Source: JAKSSE01 sp045597645
GTDB taxonomy: Bacteria > Bacillota > Clostridia > Lachnospirales > Lachnospiraceae
Assembly (NCBI GenBank): GCA_045597645.1
Contig: JAZLKM010000027.1
Coordinates: forward strand, 92,121-156,120
Length of the DNA stretch: 64,000 nt
Direction: 5' to 3'
The position numbers were made by a program, and so were the translations under genes. The notes under the pieces were generated by a model. That model did not search any database, had not been told where the DNA came from, and saw only the letters and a list, made by a program, of their open reading frames with translations. Every line of letters starts with the position of its first letter. Position 1 is the first letter of the stretch. Below, piece by piece: positions 52,976-61,997 of this stretch.

Positions 52976-54399
52976 TACTGGAATCCCTCCTCATCTTTTA
53001 CTGACGGTAATATATTGTATACCACCAGGGAAATCACAGCTGTTACCAGGAATACCATAATACCGATAACCGCAGCTATCTTGTAGTTGGTATCATTTAC
53101 AGTCATCTTATATAGCCAGGTAACAAGAAGGTCTGTATATCCTGCAGCTCCTGACATACTCATTGACTGAGGTTTTCCTTGTGTCAGAAGGTAAATAACA
53201 TTGAAATTATTTAAGTTTCCAGTGTAGCTGGTGAGCAAGTACGGTCCTGTTACAAACAACATATAAGGAAGCGTTATCTTTCTGAACATCTGGAATGCAT
53301 TTGCTCCATCTATACGAGCACTCTCGTAGAGATCTTCCGGTATATTCATAAGAAGTCCGGTAGTGATGAGCATTACATACGGTACTCCAATCCAAAGGTT
53401 GATAAAGATGATTGTAGGTCTAGCCCAGTTTGGATCTGTCCAGAACGGAAGCGCCTGCTTTATCAATCCCCATTTCATAAGGTATGAATTGATAAGACCA
53501 TCTACTGCAAACATCTTTCCTACATAGAGGAGAGATACGAACTGTGGTACAGCAATTGTCATTACCAAAATGGTACGCCACAGTTTCTTAAATTTTATAC
53601 CCTTCTTATTAATCAGTATCGCTATAGCCATTCCTAAAAAGTAATTAAGGAATGTAGCAAAGAAGGCCCACACCAGTGTCCATGCAAGTACTATTCCAAA
53701 TGTACCTCCGTAACCAGATGATCCAGTAGAAAATAGTTCCTTAAAGTTCTCAATCCCTACCCAGGTAAACAAATGTGCCGGTGACTGGTGATTATAATCA
53801 TAGTTTGTGAACGCTATGCAGATCATAAATACGATCGGCAGCACGATAAATACAAATACTCCTATAACAGGAAGTGCCAATAAAGTCTTGTCAAAATTCT
53901 CATCGATTAGTGAGTATAAATCCTGCTTTATAGTAGGAAGCGCTCTGCCTTCCGCAATCATTCTGTTGCATTTAAAATTATCTCTTACATTTAATCTCCA
54001 TACGAATATAAACGCAGCAACAGCGAATAGGCTAAGCACGGAGAAAAGCAAAATCAAAAAGCTGTTATCACCTGTTAACGTAACTTCCATCTGCGCACCT
54101 GATGCAGTGGTAACCATTTGCTTTCCTGTCTCTATGGTGCCTAACGTAGACAATTTGGCCAGGTATTTTGCGCCAAACCCTACCATGTAAGCGATAAATC
54201 CGGCCTCCAAAAGAAGGAATGCCACACCACGAAGTATCTGTCCTCTGAGCAGTTCTGCAAATCCCATTATTATAAATGAGACTTTTGTCTTCCAATCTCC
54301 TTCCTTGAAAGTGACACCAATCTCTTTGATGTCATTTGCAAGCCAGGTAAAAAAAGACGATATCGTTGCTCCGATTCCTTTCTTTTTCTTCTGATCCAT
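52975..54399 (-). CDS. Sugar ABC permease, MalF type
   Basis: A 474-residue permease with an extended N-terminal part typical of MalF, including an extra pair of helices and a periplasmic-like loop. The EAA motif is EDLYESARIDGANAFQMFRK. ATG 54399 (MDQKKKKGIGATISS) is used since AGGAGAC lies 5 nt upstream. It pairs with the MalG-type subunit. No ATPase gene is in the operon, so a shared MsmX/UgpC-type ATPase elsewhere must drive import. Confidence 0.92.
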   Translation of the reverse strand: MDQKKKKGIGATISSFFTWLANDIKEIGVTFKEGDWKTKVSFIIMGFAELLRGQILRGVAFLLLEAGFIAYMVGFGAKYLAKLSTLGTIETGKQMVTTASGAQMEVTLTGDNSFLILLFSVLSLFAVAAFIFVWRLNVRDNFKCNRMIAEGRALPTIKQDLYSLIDENFDKTLLALPVIGVFVFIVLPIVFMICIAFTNYDYNHQSPAHLFTWVGIENFKELFSTGSSGYGGTFGIVLAWTLVWAFFATFLNYFLGMAIAILINKKGIKFKKLWRTILVMTIAVPQFVSLLYVGKMFAVDGLINSYLMKWGLIKQALPFWTDPNWARPTIIFINLWIGVPYVMLITTGLLMNIPEDLYESARIDGANAFQMFRKITLPYMLFVTGPYLLTSYTGNLNNFNVIYLLTQGKPQSMSMSGAAGYTDLLVTWLYKMTVNDTNYKIAAVIGIMVFLVTAVISLVVYNILPSVKDEEGFQ

Positions 54400-54434
54400 A
54401 ATTGTCTCCTGTTTTCTCAATACTTGTCTTTGGG

Positions 54435-54468
54435 AAAAAAGAAGCAGGGAGTAACAGCTCCCTGCTTC
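54435..54468 (-). terminator. Attenuating terminator between malE- and malF-type genes
   Basis: Perfect 11-bp stem GAAGCAGGGAG/CTCCCTGCTTC with a TTTTTT tail on the minus strand, in the 85-nt gap. It should stop part of the transcripts so that binding protein is made in excess over permeases. Confidence 0.8.
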
Positions 54469-54484
54469 GAATGTTTATAACTAA

Positions 54485-55699
54485 TTACTTTGCAAGAGAA
54501 GCCTCTTTGTCCTGGAATGCCTGAAGTACTGCCATAAGGTCAGCATCGCTCATTCCCTGATAGTTACCAGCGATAACATCATCACCAAGACTGGTAGCAT
54601 CTGACCAATAATCGCCAGGATACTGACCCTGAGGAATGGTGTTAGCAAGCTGCTCTGCAAGTGCTGAAAGTGCCTCATCAGCCTTTACTGCATCGTTAGC
54701 CTGTGCGGTAAGGTTTGAAGGACCCCAACCTTTCTCGTTGTAACGAGCAAGCTGAACATCACCTGATGAAAGGAACTTAGCAAGCTCAAGGCAGAACTCA
54801 AGCTTATCTGCATCTGCCTGTGGCTTAACACCAAGAAGCTTAAATCCTCCGAAACCACTCATCTGATAGGTAGCACCATCAACAGTGAAGGTAGGAAGCT
54901 TAGCACATGCATAATTGTCACCGAAGAGATCCTTAGCTGCTGATGAATCCCAGGTACCATCAACGATTGCTGCTACGTTTGCTGCATTACCGATTGAAGA
55001 ACCGTTAGCGAATGCTGGTGAAGCTGCAACCATGTTCATAGCCTTAAGAGCTGCAACACCTTCTGGTGAAGCATAGGTGATGTTTGAACCAGTGAAGTTA
55101 CCATCGCTATCAGTGTCATAAGTAAGAGTACAACCAGTACCGAAGAAGAATGCTGGCTGATACCAACCTGAGTTGATCTCCATGTAGAATCCCTTACCAG
55201 CTGCCTCGCAGGCTGCAAGTACACCTTCAAGAGTAGAAGGATCTGAAACTACACTCTTATCATAGTAAAGGAAATATCCGTTATCAGAGGTAAGCGGGAA
55301 TGCATAGGTAGTATCACCAACCTTAGCTGCTCCAGATGCTCCTGCATCATTCTGATCTGCAACGAACTTCTGGTAATCACCAGTAATGCTGGTTACTGCA
55401 CCAGCTGCAACAAGACGAGAAAGCTGATCCTGTGCGAAACCAAAGATATCTGCTCCTGCCTCAACGTCAGTAATCATATTGCCTGCAGCATCTCCCTCGC
55501 CGCATGGCTCAACGGTAACTTCCCAGTTCTTGTATGCTGGGTTAGCTGCCTTGAACTCTTCAACCTTAGCATTGGTGAAGTCTACTACTTCCTCTGCCAC
55601 CCATACGGTAACAGAACCACCCTTGCTGCTACCGCAACCAGTGAACATGGTTGCTACCATAGCTCCGCAAAGAAGTACGCTTAATACTTTCTTTTTCAT
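54485..55699 (-). CDS. Sugar ABC transporter substrate-binding lipoprotein, MalE type
   Basis: A 404-residue lipoprotein: MKKKVLSVLLCGAMVATMFT then lipobox GC. ATG 55699 is chosen since AGGAGGAAAACA precedes it. It resembles extracellular family 1 solute-binding proteins (GSVTVWVAEEVVDFTNAKVE at the mature start, ADIFGFAQDQLSRLVAAGAV). It binds sugar outside the membrane and delivers it to the MalF/MalG-type channel. The ligand may be cello- or malto-oligosaccharide. A sigma-A promoter and two distant CRE-like palindromes precede it. Confidence 0.9.
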   Translation of the reverse strand: MKKKVLSVLLCGAMVATMFTGCGSSKGGSVTVWVAEEVVDFTNAKVEEFKAANPAYKNWEVTVEPCGEGDAAGNMITDVEAGADIFGFAQDQLSRLVAAGAVTSITGDYQKFVADQNDAGASGAAKVGDTTYAFPLTSDNGYFLYYDKSVVSDPSTLEGVLAACEAAGKGFYMEINSGWYQPAFFFGTGCTLTYDTDSDGNFTGSNITYASPEGVAALKAMNMVAASPAFANGSSIGNAANVAAIVDGTWDSSAAKDLFGDNYACAKLPTFTVDGATYQMSGFGGFKLLGVKPQADADKLEFCLELAKFLSSGDVQLARYNEKGWGPSNLTAQANDAVKADEALSALAEQLANTIPQGQYPGDYWSDATSLGDDVIAGNYQGMSDADLMAVLQAFQDKEASLAK

Positions 55700-55768
55700 T
55701 GTTTTCCTCCTGTGAAATACACTCTCTTTCGTCTCCAGGACGTTCCTAATCGTCCTTGGCATGTCCGT

Positions 55769-55797
55769 ATTATCCAATCTTTTCGTCAGAATGTCAA
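55769..55797 (-). promoter_or_regulatory. Sigma-A promoter of the malE-type operon
   Basis: Minus strand TTGACA, 17-nt spacer, GATAAT, 69 nt before the start codon. Confidence 0.75.
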
Positions 55798-55889
55798 TAA
55801 ACGAGAAATTTTTTGGTAGTTTTTTTGGTTGTTTTAACTAATTTGTTCAAATATCACTCAAATTACATTCATATTCGACTATTTTTTTA

Positions 55890-55903
55890 TGAAAACGTTT
55901 TCA
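55890..55903. promoter_or_regulatory. CRE/LacI-type palindrome 1
   Basis: TGAAAACGTTTTCA, a perfect palindrome that fits the CRE consensus TGNAARCGNWWNCA. It lies over the stop codon of the pseudouridine synthase gene and about 93 bp upstream of the malE-type -35. Confidence 0.7.
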
Positions 55904-56557
55904 GTTTGCACAAAAGGGGACTGAAAACGTTTTCAGTATTATTTCACTTTTATCTGTTGGGTGTATGAATTTCATTTCCACAGAATGTAGGCACAAGCTT
56001 TCATCTCCATTTCTTGCCTCTCCATATCGCCTATCTCCCACAATCGGCATTCCTGCATTAGCGAGTTGCACACGTATCTGGTGATGTCTCCCCGTATACA
56101 AAGAGATTTTTAAAATCGAAGTATCGTTTCCAGAATCATATTCTATCAGTTCATAATCCAGCACTGCCTTTTTTGCATTTTTCTGAGGACCTTTGACTAC
56201 CACCGTCATGTTTTGAGGCCCTCTGGACAGATAGTCCACTAACGTTCCCGTTTCCCCTTGAGGTATACCACGTACCTTTGCATAATACACTTTTTCTATC
56301 TTCCCTACTTGGATCTGCTCTGATAAATTTGCTGCCGCTTTTTTATTTTTTGCCATAAGCAAAACACCGCCCACTGGTTGATCTAGGCGGTGTATCATAT
56401 GCACTTCAGGTATTTCACCTTTTTTACTCAGATAATTTCTAGCCATAGACTCTATGTCCTGCTGTCCTATGCGACCGCCTTCACTGGCTATGCCTACAGG
56501 CTTGTCTACAGCTAAAATGTCTCTATCCTCGAAAATAATTATATCTTCGAAATCCAT
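55901..56557 (-). CDS. RluA-family pseudouridine synthase
   Basis: A 218-residue enzyme that isomerises uridines in rRNA or tRNA. The catalytic Asp lies in VHMIHRLDQPVGGVLLMAKN, in place of the usual HRLDxxTSG. LKISLYTGRHHQIRVQLANA and GMPIVGDRRYG are typical. There is no S4 domain, so it is a short subtype. It begins 2 nt after the exporter gene's stop. Its last codons contain the CRE-like palindrome 2, and palindrome 1 overlaps its stop, so the gene's 3' end serves as regulatory DNA. Confidence 0.9.
   Translation of the reverse strand: MDFEDIIIFEDRDILAVDKPVGIASEGGRIGQQDIESMARNYLSKKGEIPEVHMIHRLDQPVGGVLLMAKNKKAAANLSEQIQVGKIEKVYYAKVRGIPQGETGTLVDYLSRGPQNMTVVVKGPQKNAKKAVLDYELIEYDSGNDTSILKISLYTGRHHQIRVQLANAGMPIVGDRRYGEARNGDESLCLHSVEMKFIHPTDKSEIILKTFSVPFCAN
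55922..55935. promoter_or_regulatory. CRE/LacI-type palindrome 2
   Basis: TGAAAACGTTTTCA again, perfect and within a longer palindrome CTGAAAACGTTTTCAG, 32 bp centre to centre from the first (about three helical turns). It lies inside the last codons of the pseudouridine synthase gene. Confidence 0.7.
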
Positions 56558-56559
56558 CC

Positions 56560-58308
56560 CTACTCCCTCGTTGCAAACTGCATATTGTATAGATGCTGAT
56601 ATAATCCACCCTTCGCAAGCAGCTCGTCGTGGCTTCCCTGCTCCTCTATTCCCTCATCCGTGAGAACAAGTATTTTCTCTGCATTCTTTATTGTAGATAA
56701 TCGATGCGCAATTACTATTGTAGTGCGGTTTTTTGCCAGCTTCTCCAGTGATTCCTGGACTACCTTTTCACTTTCATTATCCAACGCGCTCGTAGCTTCA
56801 TCAAATATCAGAATAGGCGGATTCTTTAGGAATACGCGTGCTATAGATAATCTCTGCTTCTGACCACCTGATAGCTTTACTCCTCTTTGACCTATATCAG
56901 TCTCATACCCCTGTGGCAAGCTCATTATAAATTCGTGCGCATTAGCATTTTTTGCAGCTTCTATGACTTCCTCTCTTGAGGCATCTGGTCTTCCATATAA
57001 TATATTGTCATATACAGTTCCTGCGAACAAATATACATCCTGCTGTACGATTCCTATATTTCCTCTGAGGCTCGATAGTGTAAGCTTTCTTATATCTTTG
57101 CCATCTACCTTTATCGCTCCACCTGTAACATCATAAAATCTAGGTATCAGTGAGCACAGCGTTGTCTTTCCGGCTCCAGATGAACCAACAAGTGCATAGT
57201 ATGAGCCCGCCGGTATATCTAATGTAACGCTATTTAATACCTGCTCTCCGTCTTCGGTATATCTGAAGGATACATTTTCAAAGCCTATATCGCCCTTTAC
57301 ATCTTTCAATTCCTGGGCATCCTCTGCGTCTTCTATATCTGGCTCCACGGCCATAATCTCGCAAAATCTTTCAAATCCTGTGTAGCCATTCTGGAATTGC
57401 TCAGTAAATGTTACCAATGTGTTTATTGGCTCTGTAAGTACGCCTATATATAGCATAAATGTAAGCAAATCCGTGGCATTAATCTCACTTTTTGCAATCA
57501 GAAATACTCCTACGGTTATTACCATCACCTGCACAAGCGTCATAAATGTCTTAACACCAGACTGGAATAGTCCCATATTGAAATATGAGTTTTTCTTCGC
57601 AGACAAAAAGCCCAGATTACCTATACTGAACTTTCTGTTCTCTATTTCCTCGTTAGCGAACGATTTTACTACTCTTATTCCGGACAGGTTGTCCTCTATT
57701 TGACCGTTTATTTCAGCTATCTTCACCCTGTTTTGTCTGAATGTTCTGCGCATTCTGTTATTCAGAAAATATGCAAAAACAAACATAAATGGGAGGACAA
57801 TGAGTGCCGCTATTGCCAGTCTCCAGCTTATGTTAAACAAGATCACCAGTGCGCCCACAAGCTTTATTAATGATAGGATTATATTTTCCGGTCCATGATG
57901 CATCAGCTCTGTTATATCAAATAGGTCCGTTGTTATACGGCTCATGAGCTGACCGACCTTCTGATCATCGTAAAATGAAAATGAAAGCTTTTGAAAATGA
58001 GCAAAGATCTCCGCTCTCATATTGAACTCAATCTTTGCTCCCATTACATGACCAATATTTGCTATATAAAAATTGCAGTAAAAGTCTACTGCCACAAGTA
58101 CGATTAGTATAAGTGCTATCCATTTTCCTTGTCTGAAAATCTCAGCACTGTCCTCATATATCAAAGTTCCTGTGACATAGCGCACTATCAGCGGTATCAC
58201 TAATACGATAGCCGCTGTGAGCGCTGCAAAAAACATATCTAGCCAAAATACTCCGCCAAATCCCTTGTAGTAAGAGATCATTTTTCCGAGATTTGTCTTT
58301 TTCTTCAT
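56560..58308 (-). CDS. ABC exporter, fused membrane and ATPase domains
   Basis: A 582-residue half transporter. Six helices occupy about 1-310. The ATPase has Walker A VGSSGAGKTTLCSLI, signature VKLSGGQKQRLSIARV and Walker B ILIFDEATSALDNES. It belongs to the MsbA/BmrA multidrug or lipid exporter group and should form a homodimer or pair with another half. It starts on the TAATG overlap with the DUF368 gene. The substrate is unknown; the lipid-carrier gene next to it suggests envelope function. Confidence 0.9.
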   Translation of the reverse strand: MKKKTNLGKMISYYKGFGGVFWLDMFFAALTAAIVLVIPLIVRYVTGTLIYEDSAEIFRQGKWIALILIVLVAVDFYCNFYIANIGHVMGAKIEFNMRAEIFAHFQKLSFSFYDDQKVGQLMSRITTDLFDITELMHHGPENIILSLIKLVGALVILFNISWRLAIAALIVLPFMFVFAYFLNNRMRRTFRQNRVKIAEINGQIEDNLSGIRVVKSFANEEIENRKFSIGNLGFLSAKKNSYFNMGLFQSGVKTFMTLVQVMVITVGVFLIAKSEINATDLLTFMLYIGVLTEPINTLVTFTEQFQNGYTGFERFCEIMAVEPDIEDAEDAQELKDVKGDIGFENVSFRYTEDGEQVLNSVTLDIPAGSYYALVGSSGAGKTTLCSLIPRFYDVTGGAIKVDGKDIRKLTLSSLRGNIGIVQQDVYLFAGTVYDNILYGRPDASREEVIEAAKNANAHEFIMSLPQGYETDIGQRGVKLSGGQKQRLSIARVFLKNPPILIFDEATSALDNESEKVVQESLEKLAKNRTTIVIAHRLSTIKNAEKILVLTDEGIEEQGSHDELLAKGGLYQHLYNMQFATRE

Positions 58309-59162
58309 TATTTCTCGCCAAGCTTATATGCTGCAAAAAATCCGCCTGCAAATGTAACTACACCAATAATTATCATTAGAACAGAAAACTCACTAATGCC
58401 TGCATTCATATATACTGGAATTGGTGATGCACAGATTAGTCCTAGTATCGCAGAAAATGTCTGAGCTGGATACTTTGCAAGAAGGAACTGTATCAGCTTT
58501 GCCACAAAGAAAATACCAATGAGTACACCTATTCCAAACGGAACGAGTATTCCTACACAGCGAAGCAATGTTGATATATCCCCACCTGTAAGCGCGCCAA
58601 TAAACTCAGTAATGAGCGCGATTATTGTGTTGTAATATCCAAGTATCATCATAACCATAGAGCCTGACACTCCAGGAATTATCATTGTGGCCGCTGCTAC
58701 AACGCCAACAAAGAATGCTGCCACAATATGGCCAAACGATAGGCTGAGGCTCTTATCTACTCCTGTTGCCTGTCCCAAAAATTGGAGTCCAATTACTGCA
58801 GCAAAGAAGATGACAAAGAATACTACACAAAGCCAGTTCCCTTTTCCTTTTATGCGATTCCAAATCATAGGAATACCGCCAAATATAAGTCCTATGAATA
58901 AGAGCGCTGTAGGTATAGGAAATCTCTCAAATAGCCACTCTATTGCAAAAGCAAATCCTATGATTCCTATTCCCATTCCTAAAAAATAGGGTATAAGGGT
59001 TATAACGCTCCTTTTGAAATCCTTAAACAAATTGGTAATGCTTCCAATGAGCTTATCATAAATACCCATAGAAACCATCATTGTTCCTCCGGACACTCCA
59101 GGAATTACATTTGCTAGACCAATCACAACACCTCTTAATACATCAAGTAAAAAATTTATCAT
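58308..59162 (-). CDS. DUF368 polytopic membrane protein (PopT-type)
   Basis: A 284-residue protein with eight or more helices. It has the duplicated DUF368 motif: GLANVIPGVSGGTMMVSMG and MIIPGVSGSMVMMILGYYN. DUF368 proteins (PopT) recycle undecaprenyl phosphate across the membrane for cell-wall synthesis. The N-terminal half (LDVLRGVVIGLANVIPGVSG) and the repeat later in the protein support the family. GGGG lies 7 nt before the start. It heads the unit with the exporter and pseudouridine synthase genes. Confidence 0.9.
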   Translation of the reverse strand: MINFLLDVLRGVVIGLANVIPGVSGGTMMVSMGIYDKLIGSITNLFKDFKRSVITLIPYFLGMGIGIIGFAFAIEWLFERFPIPTALLFIGLIFGGIPMIWNRIKGKGNWLCVVFFVIFFAAVIGLQFLGQATGVDKSLSLSFGHIVAAFFVGVVAAATMIIPGVSGSMVMMILGYYNTIIALITEFIGALTGGDISTLLRCVGILVPFGIGVLIGIFFVAKLIQFLLAKYPAQTFSAILGLICASPIPVYMNAGISEFSVLMIIIGVVTFAGGFFAAYKLGEK

Positions 59163-59257
59163 TTCTACCCCTTTTCTTGTTGAAAAACATTGTCAAAGTT
59201 TACCATAAAATGCCTCTTTTTACAATGTAAGTTAAACTATGCAATACATCATCAAAG

Positions 59258-59295
59258 ATAAAATAATAGAGCCCGCTGCAAAAGCAACGAGCTCT
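59258..59295 (-). terminator. Terminator of cellobiose phosphorylase
   Basis: Twelve-bp stem AGAGCTCGTTGC/GCAGCGGGCTCT (two G-T pairs) with a 4-nt loop and ATTATTTTA tail on the minus strand, 36 nt after the stop codon. Confidence 0.8.
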
Positions 59296-59331
59296 ATGTT
59301 CTTATTTAAGTTAAACTCGCTTTTCTACGAA

Positions 59332-61809
59332 CTAGCCTAATACAACCTTTACATTGTATTCAGTCTTGCCCTCTTCGTAAGGAACAACACATCCTGCTAC
59401 TTCCTTGCCGTCTACTATCATCTGCTTAACGCCCTTGCAGATATGGCTCGGGTTCTCAACAGTAATGTTGTAGGTGGCACCTCTGAACTTACGAGTTGCC
59501 TTCATTCCATCCCATGCCGACGGTATAGAAGGATCAATCTTAAGGCCATCAAAGTCTGCTGCTACACCAAGAATGTACTGTGAAATAGCGACCATATTCC
59601 AAGCTGCAGTACCAGTTAGCCATGAGTTCTTACCCTGACCAAAGTTCTTGCCAGTCTGACCAATATCTGATCCTGCATCTTTTCCACCAATCATCTGGCC
59701 ATATACATATGGCTCAGTCTTGTGAATATCTGAAGTCTCCTCGGTGAATGCTGGTGCAATTTCTGAGTAGTACTTAAACGCCTGATCACCCTCGCCAGCA
59801 TATGCTGCTGCACAGATAATCCATGCATTATTGTGGGTAAAGATACCTGCATTCTCCTTATATCCGCCTGGATATGTAGAGATTTCACCATACTGAACAT
59901 AGTACTTAGAGAATGCCGGGTTGTTAAGCACAAGACCATACTCTGTATTAAGGCGTTCATCGATTGCCTTCAAAGTCTTCTTGGTAGCCTCTGCATCGAT
60001 ATCTGACATGATAGCGAATCCCTGTGGCTCAATGAAAATCTGGCCTTCTTCGCATTCCTTAGAACCCATCTTCTGGCCTTCTGCATCGTATGCTCTGAGG
60101 AACCAATCGCCATCCCATGCAGACTCCATAATATTTGCTTTCATCTTATCGATTTCAGCCTGTGCTTTCTGCGCCTCCTCAGTTTTTCCAAGGTGCTCAA
60201 GAATTGCAACATAGTTCGGTCCTGCGTATGTAAAGAGGGTTGCTACCATTACAGACTCAGCTATCTTTGAATAGCCACCTTCTGCCTCAAACTTCGGATT
60301 GGTATAGGTCTGGAAGCTCTCACCAGGTGTGTCTGAGTAGCATGACAGGTTGATGCAATCGTTCCAGTCTGCTCTCATTGCAAGTGGCAGGCCATGAGGT
60401 CCAAGGTTGTCTACAATGTGGTAGAAAGAAACCTTGAGATGCTCAAGCATTGTCTGAGCAATAGACATATCGTTATCGTACGGCACCATCTCATCAAGAA
60501 TGCTCCAATCGCCAGTCTCCTTGATGTATGCTGCTACAGAAAGGATCAGCCACAATGGATCGTCTGAGAAGTCTCCACCTATGTCTGCATTACCCTTCTT
60601 AGTAAGCGGCTGATACTGGTGATAGCATCCTCCATCAGGGAACTGCGTAGAAGCAATATCGATAATACGCTCCTTTGCTCTGTCCGGAATCTGATGAACA
60701 AATCCAAGGACATCCTGGTTAGAATCTCTGAATCCCATACCACGTCCAATACCTGACTCAAAGTAAGATGCTGAACGTGAAAGATTAAATGTAACCATAC
60801 ACTGATACTGGTTCCAGATGTTAACCATGCGGTTAACCTTATCATCCGGAGTATCAACACTAAGGATAGAAAGCAGCTGATCCCAATATGCCTTAAGATC
60901 AAGCATGCCCTGAGCAAACTTCTCAGGTGTGTTAAACTTCTCAATCATAGCCTTAGCTTTAACTTTATTTATAGTCTTGCCATCTGCCTCAAATTTCTCT
61001 GCAACCGGCATCTCTACGTAACCAAGCACAAATACTAACGTCTTAATCTCACCTGGCTTAAGAGTTATCTTCTTATAGTGTGAAGCAATCGGTGACCATC
61101 CATCAGCAAACGAATTTGTAGCTTTGCCTGCAATTACAGCTTCAGGATTGTGGAATCCATTATAAAGTCCGATAAATGCGTCTCTGTCTGTGTCGTATCC
61201 ATCGATCTCATCATTCACTGAATAGAATGCATAGTGATCACGACGATCTCTGTACTCTGTCTTGTGATATACAACTGATCCCTCTACTTCTACACGACCA
61301 GTTGAGAAATTACGCTGGAAGTTGTTGGAATCGTCCTGTGCATCCCACAGACACCACTCTGCAAATGAGAAAAGCGAAAATGTCTTCTCTGCGGACCCCT
61401 CGTTAGTAAGTACCACCTGCTGTACCTCTCCGTCATAATCCTGAGGTACAAAGAAAGTTACTTCAGCTTTAAGGTCATTTTTCTTACCTGTGATAATGGT
61501 ATATCCCATACCATGACGGCACTCATAGGCATCCAACTCAGTCTTTACCGGAGACCATCCCGGATTCCAAATAGTACCATTGTCATTAATGTAAAAATAG
61601 CGTCCGCCCATATCAATAGGCACGTTGTTGTAACGATATCTAGTAATACGGCGAAGCCTAGCATCCTTGTAGAAGCTGTATCCTCCAGCAGTATTAGAAA
61701 TCAAAGAAAAGAATCCCTGTGTTCCCAGATAGTTAATCCATGGATAGGGTGTTCTGGGTGACGTGATAACATATTCACGTCTCGCATCATCGAAGTATCC
61801 AAATTTCAT
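59332..61809 (-). CDS. cbp: Cellobiose phosphorylase, GH94
   Basis: An 825-residue inverting phosphorylase: cellobiose plus phosphate gives glucose 1-phosphate and glucose in the cytoplasm. It begins MKFGYFDDARREYVITSPRT; ATG 61809 is chosen since GGAGA lies 5 nt upstream. It closely follows the Clostridium cellobiose phosphorylase layout: INYLGTQGFFSLISNTAGGY, RITRYRYNNVPIDMGGRYFY, SASYFESGIGRGMGFRDSNQ, and the acid Asp in GPHGLPLAMRADWNDCINL. Glucose formed can enter via the ROK kinase at 31325-32257, while sugar may enter via the mal-type importer. A promoter with an overlapping LacI-type site (61876-61929) controls it. Confidence 0.94.
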   Translation of the reverse strand: MKFGYFDDARREYVITSPRTPYPWINYLGTQGFFSLISNTAGGYSFYKDARLRRITRYRYNNVPIDMGGRYFYINDNGTIWNPGWSPVKTELDAYECRHGMGYTIITGKKNDLKAEVTFFVPQDYDGEVQQVVLTNEGSAEKTFSLFSFAEWCLWDAQDDSNNFQRNFSTGRVEVEGSVVYHKTEYRDRRDHYAFYSVNDEIDGYDTDRDAFIGLYNGFHNPEAVIAGKATNSFADGWSPIASHYKKITLKPGEIKTLVFVLGYVEMPVAEKFEADGKTINKVKAKAMIEKFNTPEKFAQGMLDLKAYWDQLLSILSVDTPDDKVNRMVNIWNQYQCMVTFNLSRSASYFESGIGRGMGFRDSNQDVLGFVHQIPDRAKERIIDIASTQFPDGGCYHQYQPLTKKGNADIGGDFSDDPLWLILSVAAYIKETGDWSILDEMVPYDNDMSIAQTMLEHLKVSFYHIVDNLGPHGLPLAMRADWNDCINLSCYSDTPGESFQTYTNPKFEAEGGYSKIAESVMVATLFTYAGPNYVAILEHLGKTEEAQKAQAEIDKMKANIMESAWDGDWFLRAYDAEGQKMGSKECEEGQIFIEPQGFAIMSDIDAEATKKTLKAIDERLNTEYGLVLNNPAFSKYYVQYGEISTYPGGYKENAGIFTHNNAWIICAAAYAGEGDQAFKYYSEIAPAFTEETSDIHKTEPYVYGQMIGGKDAGSDIGQTGKNFGQGKNSWLTGTAAWNMVAISQYILGVAADFDGLKIDPSIPSAWDGMKATRKFRGATYNITVENPSHICKGVKQMIVDGKEVAGCVVPYEEGKTEYNVKVVLG

Positions 61810-61875
61810 ATGTCTCTCCTTCTCCTTAACATGTAAACCCGTTGTTTCGCTTCCCCTTATATACAACTCGAAGTT

Positions 61876-61929
61876 TACGAAAACGTTTAAGTACACTCAA
61901 ATTATACAAGCCTATTTTTATATTTGCAA
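61876..61929 (-). promoter_or_regulatory. Promoter and CRE/LacI-type operator of cellobiose phosphorylase
   Basis: Minus strand TTGCAA (61924-61929), 17-nt spacer, TATAAT (61901-61906). Core AAACGTTT (61881-61888) lies over the start of transcription, within TTACGAAAACGTTTAAGT. It shares the AAAACGTTT core with the palindromes at 55890 and 55922, which places both units under one regulator. Confidence 0.65.
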
Positions 61930-61956
61930 TATCTTATGTCAAAAAAAATCAAGAAC

Positions 61957-61965
61957 TGATATAAT
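61957..61965 (+). promoter_or_regulatory. Extended -10 promoter of the aminotransferase
   Basis: TGATATAAT gives an extended -10; no clear -35. It is 32 nt before ATG 61998 and divergent from the phosphorylase promoter. Confidence 0.5.
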
Positions 61966-61997
61966 TTATTCATAACAGTCGCAAAAGGAGCATTTTT

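Noticed and set aside
61810..61896. N-terminal extension of cellobiose phosphorylase
   Set aside because: Includes the leader and the operator; family starts at MKFGYFDD.
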